From Oceanospirillum sp048264105 (GTDB taxonomy: Bacteria; Pseudomonadota; Gammaproteobacteria; Pseudomonadales; Halomonadaceae), in assembly GCA_048264105.1 (NCBI GenBank), contig JBLXDJ010000006.1, positions 98,401-162,400 on the forward strand: DNA of 64,000 nucleotides. The letters are read 5' to 3'. Made by a program: the position numbers and the translations under genes. Below are positions 58,612 to 64,000 of this stretch, piece after piece (positions within the stretch are counted from its first letter, which is position 1; each line of letters opens with the position of its first letter). The notes beneath the pieces are model-generated. The model was not told the DNA's origin, made no database searches, and saw nothing but the letters and a program-made list of their open reading frames with translations.

Positions 58612-59652
58612 TTAGAATCTCCTTCCTGACGCCATAGGTACGATACGTACGGTGGTGCCTTCTGTAATCTGAAGTGCGTCGGCCACAGCTTTTGGCAGGC
58701 CGACAACATGGTTGCCAAACACGTCCACTGCCGTCATACAGCAGCGGAAGTTGGCAAAGTCAGTGGTACTGACCAGATAAAGTTCGCCTTCCGGCTTATG
58801 TTCTGTTTTCTCATCAACCACATGGGCTTTAACGTAGCGGCTTTCCTGCACGGCACGCAGATCATTAGTGCGCGAAACCAGCGTCGGGCCGCCGTCAAAA
58901 ATATCCACGTAACCCGTGTAACGCATACCTTCTGCTTCCAGCAGTTTGCGGGCTGGTGTGGTCGCTTCGTGGGTTTTACCGATCGCTTCCTGTGCATCTT
59001 TTGGCAGCAGGTTGGTGTAGATGGTGTTCTTCGGCATCAGCTCGGCGATAAATATTTTGTCCATCGAGGACAAGGTGTCCGCTTCCGCGAAGTCGATAGA
59101 AAAGAAGTGACGTCCCAGACCTTCCCAAAATGGCGATACACCTTTGTCATCGGAGTAACCGCGCATCTCTGCGATCATGTATTCATTAAAGCGCTGCGGG
59201 AATTCCGCCAGGAACATAAAACGCGACTTGGACAGCAGCGCGCCATTCTTGCTATGGCGGGCTTCCGGACTCAGGAACAGGGTGCACAGCTCTGAATAAC
59301 CGGTGTGGTCATTAGAGATGGTCAGGGTGTTCACTTGGTTATAAACATTCAGTTCGCGGGAAGCATGCACCAGAGTGCCTACGCGGTAGTTGTACCAGGG
59401 CTCGCTCAGACCAACAGCGGCTTCGATACCACAGATACCCACAACCTCACCGGTGTCGGTATCTTCCATCACAAACAGGTACAGGGCTTCATCGGGAATG
59501 CTGTTCGGCTTAAACGCTTCCAGCGCGCTCTCGATTTTTCCGGCTACCTGCTCATCGTTATCCTGCAGGGAGGTAAAACCCGGACCGGTTTTGCGAGCAA
59601 GTTCTCGCAGGGCTGCATGATCTTCAGCCTGAATTGGACGAACCACCATCAT
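58612..59652 (-). CDS. astA: Arginine N-succinyltransferase, AstA/AruG-like subunit
   Basis: This enzyme transfers succinyl from succinyl-CoA to arginine, the first step of the AST pathway. The ATG at 59652 has GAGGAG nine bases upstream and gives the family start MMVVRPIQAEDHAALRELAR. The 346 residues match the usual length. The sequence is closest to E. coli AstA of the three paralogues here (AAVGLSEPWYNYRVGTLVHA and TISNDHTGYSELCTLFLSPE). It probably pairs with the upstream AruF-like subunit. The stop codon is one base from the astD ATG. Confidence 0.94.
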   Translation of the reverse strand: MMVVRPIQAEDHAALRELARKTGPGFTSLQDNDEQVAGKIESALEAFKPNSIPDEALYLFVMEDTDTGEVVGICGIEAAVGLSEPWYNYRVGTLVHASRELNVYNQVNTLTISNDHTGYSELCTLFLSPEARHSKNGALLSKSRFMFLAEFPQRFNEYMIAEMRGYSDDKGVSPFWEGLGRHFFSIDFAEADTLSSMDKIFIAELMPKNTIYTNLLPKDAQEAIGKTHEATTPARKLLEAEGMRYTGYVDIFDGGPTLVSRTNDLRAVQESRYVKAHVVDEKTEHKPEGELYLVSTTDFANFRCCMTAVDVFGNHVVGLPKAVADALQITEGTTVRIVPMASGRRF

Positions 59653-59847
59653 GGCGGGCTGCTCCTCAAAAAGTCTCAGAAAGATTATCTGCCAGCCGTG
59701 CAACGCTGGCAGTTACTGTTTTTTATTAACGCTATAGCGTTCTTTCAGCGTCCTGCTGATGACCTCATCATTCTTCTATTGAGAGACGATGAAGCCATCG
59801 GATAATGATCCGTTTACAACAACCACCCACTTACAACAACCGTCCGC

Positions 59848-60855
59848 TTACAGCCAAAGTACCCGCGCACTGTCACCGGTAGTCAGCTCCAGTGCATCTG
59901 CCTGAGCTTCGGTCAGTACTGGCTGCTCCGGATTCATCGGAGCCAGAATGCAGCGGTAGTTGTTCAGCTGGTTATTGCTGATCAGCGCCATCGGCTGATC
60001 TTCTGCGGTCTCACCGATCGCAACCGGCAGACAACGGCTCTGGCTTACAGAGCGTACCTGTTCGGTACGTGCTTCCAGTGTTGGACCGGCGTCAAAGATA
60101 TCCACGTAGCGGCGATACTCGAAACCTTCCGCTTCCAGCAGTTGCTGTACATCACGCATATCATCGCGGGTTTTCCCCAGAACAGCCTGAGCTTCCGGGT
60201 TCAGCATGGGCACATAAACCGGATAGTGCGGCATCAGATCTGCAATAAAGCCTTTGGAGTTAATACCGGTCAGGTAGTTAGCTTTATTGAAGTCCATATT
60301 GAAGAAGTGACGACCGAGGCATTCCCAGAATGGCGACTGGTTTTTCTCATCAGCCACCCCCTGCAGTTCGACGATCAGGCGAGGGGAGAAACGCTCCGGG
60401 TGCGCCGCGATAAACAGCATGCGGGCGCGGGATAACAGGTGGATGTTCTCCGCCTGACGATGCTCGCTATCCATAAACAAGGTATAAAGACGGGACGCAC
60501 CGGTGTAGTCCTGACACAGATGCAGCGCCGGAACCCGGTTGTGGATCTGGAGTTCGCTGGAAGCGTGCACCACATCATCAATACGGTAGCTATAAAACGG
60601 AGAGGTAATACCTACTGCCGCTTCAATACCGGAAACACCCACCACTTCGCCGGTCTCGGTATCTTCCAGCACAAAGTGATAGCTCTCACCCGCCGGACGC
60701 TCAACCTCTTTACGCAGGGATTGCTGGGTATTACTGATCAGCTGACTCAGATGATCACGGTTATCCGGCAGCGTGGTCATACGACCACCGGAGATCACAG
60801 CAAGGCGTTCAAGCCCTGCCAGATCATGAAACGCTAAAGGACGCAGTACCAGCAT
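59848..60855 (-). CDS. aruF: Arginine/ornithine N-succinyltransferase, AruF-like alpha subunit
   Basis: A second AstA-family protein of 335 residues, with IEAAVGITSPFYSYRIDDVV and YVDIFDAGPTLEARTEQVRS. In Pseudomonas two such proteins, AruF and AruG, form a heteromer acting on arginine and ornithine, and the same arrangement is inferred here. Its ATG overlaps the stop codon of the upstream M20 hydrolase (ATGA), indicating translational coupling. About 195 bp separate it from the next AstA gene; this gap contains a palindrome AACGCTATAGCGTT at 59728-59741. Confidence 0.88.
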   Translation of the reverse strand: MLVLRPLAFHDLAGLERLAVISGGRMTTLPDNRDHLSQLISNTQQSLRKEVERPAGESYHFVLEDTETGEVVGVSGIEAAVGITSPFYSYRIDDVVHASSELQIHNRVPALHLCQDYTGASRLYTLFMDSEHRQAENIHLLSRARMLFIAAHPERFSPRLIVELQGVADEKNQSPFWECLGRHFFNMDFNKANYLTGINSKGFIADLMPHYPVYVPMLNPEAQAVLGKTRDDMRDVQQLLEAEGFEYRRYVDIFDAGPTLEARTEQVRSVSQSRCLPVAIGETAEDQPMALISNNQLNNYRCILAPMNPEQPVLTEAQADALELTTGDSARVLWL

Positions 60856-62096
60856 CAGGCTTTCTCCTTATGAACACCCAACCAGCCCAGATCATCTGAA
60901 GTGGCCAGTTTCATCAGCATCAGTGCACTCAGCTTAGCCCGTTTGGTAAAGCTGGAGACTTTGACGTACTCATCGGCAGAGTGAATCTTGCCGCCCTGTA
61001 CACCCAGCGTATCGATATTCGGAATACCGGCTGCCGCCAGATTGTTGCCATCACAGCAACCACCGGTTGGCAGCCACTGGATCCGCATACCCAGATCCGC
61101 ACCGCAATCTTTCGCCAGCTGGAACAGCTTCTGGTTCGCCGGGGTCAGCACCTTAGGCTTACGGGTAAAACCACCATGCAGCTCAATCAGAATACCTTCG
61201 CGGGCGTGAATCTTGCCGACAATTTCTGCCAGACGGTTCTGACACCAGCGTTCATCTTCCGGGTGCTCTAAGCGGATATTGAACTTGGACACACACAGAT
61301 CCGGCACGATATTGACCGCACCGCCACCTTCGATAAAACCGGGGTTGATGGTGACGCCTTCACGCTGACCGTTCAGGTCATCCAGCATGGCGATAAAGTC
61401 CGCCATGGCACGAATCGCGTTACGTCCCAGATGGTGTTCACGACCGGCATGCGCCGCACGGCCACGGATCACAACGCTGAAGTTGCCGCTGCCTTTACGC
61501 TCACCGGCCAGATTGCCGTCCGGGAAACTTGGCTCGTAGATAAGCCCCAGATGCACACGTTTGGCGGCATCAGCAATCAGAGGAGCAGACGCAGCAGAAC
61601 CGATCTCTTCATCGGAGTTAAACAGGATCTCCCAACCGATACGCTCAGCGAACGGGCTGCGCTCCAGCGCCTGAATCGCCGTCAGCATCACCATCAGGCC
61701 GCCTTTAAGATCGGCAACGCCGGGGCCATTCAGCGTATCGTCATCCAGCCAGGTAATGGTCTGGAAGTGGTGATCGATAGCAAATACGGTATCCATATGG
61801 CCGCAGAAGAAGATCTGCAGCGGAGCTTCCGGACGCTTGCGAATACGAATCGCATCGCCCAGAGGGAATTCTTCAACAACGCCCTGATTGTTGACGCTCT
61901 GATAAGGCGCAACCTTGATGCGCTCAACATCGCCACCTAAAGGCTCGCAAATTCGGATCAGCTCATCGCCAACACGGTTTACACCGGCGGCATTCAGACT
62001 GCCTGAGTTGATTTCAGAAAGGGCAATGGTATTGGCCAGCATGGTGTCGTGCTGTGAATCGATCCACTCAAGCCATTGGGTAAAGTCGTTACTCAT
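60855..62096 (-). CDS. M20 family metallohydrolase of the ast operon
   Basis: A 413-residue zinc hydrolase of the M20 (carboxypeptidase G2/ArgE/DapE-like) family. Metal ligands and catalytic residues are visible in FFCGHMDTVF, GPGVADLKGG, LFNSDEEIGS and the C-terminal GGKIHSADEYVKV. The dimerisation domain is present (HAGREHHLGRNAIRAM). It is the first gene of the operon and overlaps aruF by four bases. The AST pathway needs a succinylglutamate desuccinylase, normally AstE of the M14 family. No AstE is seen in the window, so this enzyme may take that role or deacylate a related compound. This is inference. Confidence 0.85.
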   Translation of the reverse strand: MSNDFTQWLEWIDSQHDTMLANTIALSEINSGSLNAAGVNRVGDELIRICEPLGGDVERIKVAPYQSVNNQGVVEEFPLGDAIRIRKRPEAPLQIFFCGHMDTVFAIDHHFQTITWLDDDTLNGPGVADLKGGLMVMLTAIQALERSPFAERIGWEILFNSDEEIGSAASAPLIADAAKRVHLGLIYEPSFPDGNLAGERKGSGNFSVVIRGRAAHAGREHHLGRNAIRAMADFIAMLDDLNGQREGVTINPGFIEGGGAVNIVPDLCVSKFNIRLEHPEDERWCQNRLAEIVGKIHAREGILIELHGGFTRKPKVLTPANQKLFQLAKDCGADLGMRIQWLPTGGCCDGNNLAAAGIPNIDTLGVQGGKIHSADEYVKVSSFTKRAKLSALMLMKLATSDDLGWLGVHKEKA

Positions 62097-62313
62097 CTCA
62101 AGACATCCTATTTTGCGTTGTCTTCAGTATTGCTGAAGTACGCAAGAGTTTCTGTCCGGGATGCGACCTTTTTTTTAGATTGGGGACATGGGGGGGCTTT
62201 TGTCGCCGTTGCTGAAAATAAGACAGGAAAGAGTCAGGCGATACCGTCATGCACGGGTCGCCTGATCAAAACTATAACGGCAAAGACTTCATCTGATTAG
62301 AATCACGGCCTCT

Positions 62314-62637
62314 TCAGTCATGCTCATGCTCTTCATTAATATGCACGACCATATCTTTCAGCATATCCCGTACATGATCATCCGCCAGCGCGTAAAACAC
62401 CTGACGGGAGCGGCGCTCACCAGCAACCAGTCTTGCCCCGCGCAGCAAACGCAGATGATGGCTGACTAATGTCTGGGAAAGATCCAGTTGTTCCGCGATA
62501 TCCCCCACGGATTTCGGCTCATTCAGACAGTAGAAGAGGATGCGTAACCGGCTGGGGTCTCCCAACAGGCGGAAGGTTTCCGCCAGAATGGTGCTGTCCT
62601 GCAGGGACAGAGTGTCATAATGATCTTGTGCCGACAT
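62314..62637 (-). CDS. ArsR/SmtB-family metal-sensing repressor
   Basis: A 107-residue winged-helix repressor (LDLSQTLVSHHLRLLRGARL is the recognition region). It lacks the Cys-x-Cys arsenic site. The C-terminal helix carries DDHVRDMLKDMVVHINEEHE, the Asp/His/Glu arrangement of the zinc-type alpha-5 site of SmtB/CzrA regulators. It is the second gene, 17 bp after a cation diffusion facilitator, and probably represses both through the dyad upstream of that gene in response to zinc or a similar metal. Confidence 0.92.
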   Translation of the reverse strand: MSAQDHYDTLSLQDSTILAETFRLLGDPSRLRILFYCLNEPKSVGDIAEQLDLSQTLVSHHLRLLRGARLVAGERRSRQVFYALADDHVRDMLKDMVVHINEEHEHD

Positions 62638-62654
62638 GGTCTCTAACTCCCCGC

Positions 62655-63686
62655 TTAATGTTGATGCTGATGCGAATGATCGTGGTTGTCGTTGTGACTG
62701 TGGTTATGGTTGTCGCCTGAAGGCTCCGATAAGCTGCAGGCACTGGAGCCACCTTCATTCCAATCAACAGCAACGGTGGCATGTTCGATCCGGAATCTGT
62801 TTTTCAGCTCCAATTCCACCGCCTGCGTCACTTCCCGCGCCATGGCATCCTCTGCCGGGCGCACATGCAACGTCGCCAGAGCGCGGCCTGAGGTGATCGA
62901 CCAGACATGCACATGGCTGACTTCGCTAACACCTTTCACTTCTGCTTTGATATGACTGCGGATCGTCTCCGGTGCAGCATGATCCGGTGCGCCTTCCAGC
63001 AGGATATGCAGGGATTTCGCCAGCAGCGCCCAGGCACTGCGCAGAATCAGCAGGGATACCACAACGGACAGGATCGGGTCGATAGGTGTCCAGCCGGTAA
63101 AGTGAATAATCACTGCAGCAGCTACTGCGCCGATGGAGCCTAACAGATCGCCCAGCACATGCAGCGCAGCCCCCTTAATATTGACGTGTTCACTGTCGCC
63201 ACGGGTCAGAATCCAGAACACCAGAATGTTGACCACAAGACCTGCAATCGCCACCGCCATCATAGGCCCGGCCAGCACTGGCTGAGGCTCGCTGAAGCGC
63301 TCCCAGGCTTCAAAGCCGATCCAGCCGACAATCACAAACAGAGTGATGGCATTGATAAAGCCTGCAATCACTTCAAAACGCAGATAACCAAAGGTGCGCT
63401 TGGTATCGGCGGCTTTACGGCCAAAACGGAAAGCGGCATAGGCCAGTGCCAATGCAGCAGCATCGGTCAGCATATGTCCGGCATCTGCCAGCAGCGCCAG
63501 CGATCCCGAGATCAGGCCGCCGATCACCTCTACCAACATAAAGCTGAAAATCAGGAAGAAAGAGAGCAGCACCTTGCGCTCGTTAGCCCCGGAAACTTCC
63601 GGCGCATGGGAGTGATCGTGGCCATGACCGCAACTATGGCCGTGATCATGAGTATGCGAATGCTGATCGCCGTGTGAGTGAGCCAT
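62655..63686 (-). CDS. Cation diffusion facilitator (zinc-type) exporter
   Basis: A 343-residue CDF-family metal/proton antiporter. The N-terminus is rich in His (MAHSHGDQHSHTHDHGHSCG) and the C-terminus ends HNHSHNDNHDHSHQHQH, both likely metal-buffering. Six membrane helices follow the N-terminal tail, with the transport-site residues HMLTD in helix II and HVLGD in helix V, the His/Asp pattern of zinc transporters. A cytoplasmic metallochaperone-like domain is present. Cobalt or cadmium may also be substrates. It is co-transcribed with the SmtB-like repressor. Confidence 0.93.
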   Translation of the reverse strand: MAHSHGDQHSHTHDHGHSCGHGHDHSHAPEVSGANERKVLLSFFLIFSFMLVEVIGGLISGSLALLADAGHMLTDAAALALAYAAFRFGRKAADTKRTFGYLRFEVIAGFINAITLFVIVGWIGFEAWERFSEPQPVLAGPMMAVAIAGLVVNILVFWILTRGDSEHVNIKGAALHVLGDLLGSIGAVAAAVIIHFTGWTPIDPILSVVVSLLILRSAWALLAKSLHILLEGAPDHAAPETIRSHIKAEVKGVSEVSHVHVWSITSGRALATLHVRPAEDAMAREVTQAVELELKNRFRIEHATVAVDWNEGGSSACSLSEPSGDNHNHSHNDNHDHSHQHQH

Positions 63687-63704
63687 GGAAACTCATCCTT
63701 AACT

Positions 63705-63722
63705 TATGAATATGTATTCATA
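63705..63722 (-). promoter_or_regulatory. SmtB/CzrA-type operator
   Basis: TATGAATA-TG-TATTCATA is a perfect 8-2-8 inverted repeat lying 19 bp upstream of the CDF start codon. It is the kind of TGAA/TTCA dyad recognised by zinc-sensing ArsR/SmtB proteins. Confidence 0.7.
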
Positions 63723-63892
63723 TGCTAAATACAAAATTCCAACGCGCAAGCAGCACTTTTAATCGCCCGATAAATTCAGCAGCAACCATCCCGGCCACAG
63801 GTTAAAAACCTGTGGCCGTTCAGTGCAGAGTATCAGGGCAAATACTAACAACGCCCATTCATCAGCAGGCTTAGAGCAAACAATATGGCACC

Positions 63893-64000
63893 CTAAAGCT
63901 TACCTTCCAGCTCAGGCAGTGCAGTGAACAGGTCACCCACCAGACCGTAGTCTGCTACCTGGAAGATCGGAGCTTCTTCATCTTTGTTGATGGCTACGAT
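63893..64000 (-). CDS. etfA: Electron transfer flavoprotein alpha subunit, C-terminal end
   Basis: The last 35 codons of a gene that continues beyond the right edge of the window. The translation IVAINKDEEAPIFQVADYGL continues VGDLFTALPELEGKL and stops. This is the conserved EtfA C-terminus, part of the FAD-binding domain. EtfAB passes electrons from acyl-CoA and other dehydrogenases to ubiquinone via ETF-QO. The rest of the gene, and etfB, lie outside the window. Confidence 0.9.
   Translation of the reverse strand: MVAINKDEEAPIFQVADYGLVGDLFTALPELEGKL

Noticed and set aside
59728..59741. Palindrome AACGCTATAGCGTT between the two AstA genes as an operator
   Set aside because: It lies inside an operon with no promoter elements around it and has no matching copy upstream of the operon; it is kept only as a note in the AruF-like entry.

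Overview
The window reads as the chromosome of a marine gammaproteobacterium, most likely Oceanospirillales/Oceanospirillaceae-like. This is inferred from two gene orders familiar from Pseudomonas and its relatives. One is moeB / prmC-prfA-hemA // TPR lipoprotein-lolB-ispE-tRNA-Gln-prs-rplY-pth-ychF. The other is miaB-phoH-ybeY-corC-lnt. I cannot name the species. Most of the DNA is dense housekeeping sequence of about 50-55% GC in the lines I counted by hand.

Layout. 1-2.3 kb: end of a MocR-type aminotransferase, moeB, lrp. 2.6-6.1 kb: hemA-prfA-prmC (haem entry step, release factor 1 and its methylase). 6.4-9.4 kb: a triple periplasmic-binding-domain diguanylate cyclase. 9.5-16.7 kb: outer-membrane lipoprotein, isoprenoid, PRPP and translation genes. 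16.8-17.1 kb: two tandem elongator tRNA-Met genes. 17.3-27.1 kb: an accessory block with a CHASE2 adenylate cyclase facing two giant FecR-headed exported proteins and a SLAM-like TPR/beta-barrel outer-membrane protein, closed by tRNA-Asn. 27.6-38.8 kb: apeB, prc, tpm, DUF1820, miaB, phoH, ybeY, corC, lnt. 38.9-41.3 kb: ccoG, then a gene-poor stretch in which I see a candidate sigma54-dependent small RNA and a 48-codon small gene. 41.3-44.1 kb: dapA-bamC and a metallo-beta-lactamase-fold protein. 44.3-46.2 kb: an AstA-family paralogue divergent from its own Lrp/AsnC regulator. 46.4-49.1 kb: a CHASE4-GAF-GGDEF-EAL protein. 49.1-54.2 kb: an arsenic operon (arsR-acr3-permease-thioredoxin-GAPDH-arsJ). 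54.5-55.5 kb: an FKBP isomerase and a Coa1-like membrane protein. 55.7-62.1 kb: an arginine-succinyltransferase operon (M20 hydrolase-two AstA subunits-astD-astB). 62.3-63.7 kb: a zinc-type CDF exporter with its ArsR/SmtB repressor. The window ends in the C-terminus of etfA.

How the genes work together. The ast genes degrade arginine by the succinyl route. The third AstA paralogue at 44.3 kb may extend this under separate Lrp-type control. The arsenic operon couples arsenite efflux (Acr3) to arsenate detoxification by arsenylation of glyceraldehyde-3-phosphate (GAPDH) and export of the product (ArsJ). Several regulatory sites can be read directly: an Lrp-like box upstream of lrp, a similar palindrome in front of the AstA/regulator pair, an ArsR-type operator at the arsenic operon and a near-ideal SmtB-type operator at the CDF operon. 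The most unusual part is the FecR/SLAM-like/CHASE2 block, which looks like a surface-protein export module whose cargo carries three tandem TbpB-like barrel units behind a FecR head.
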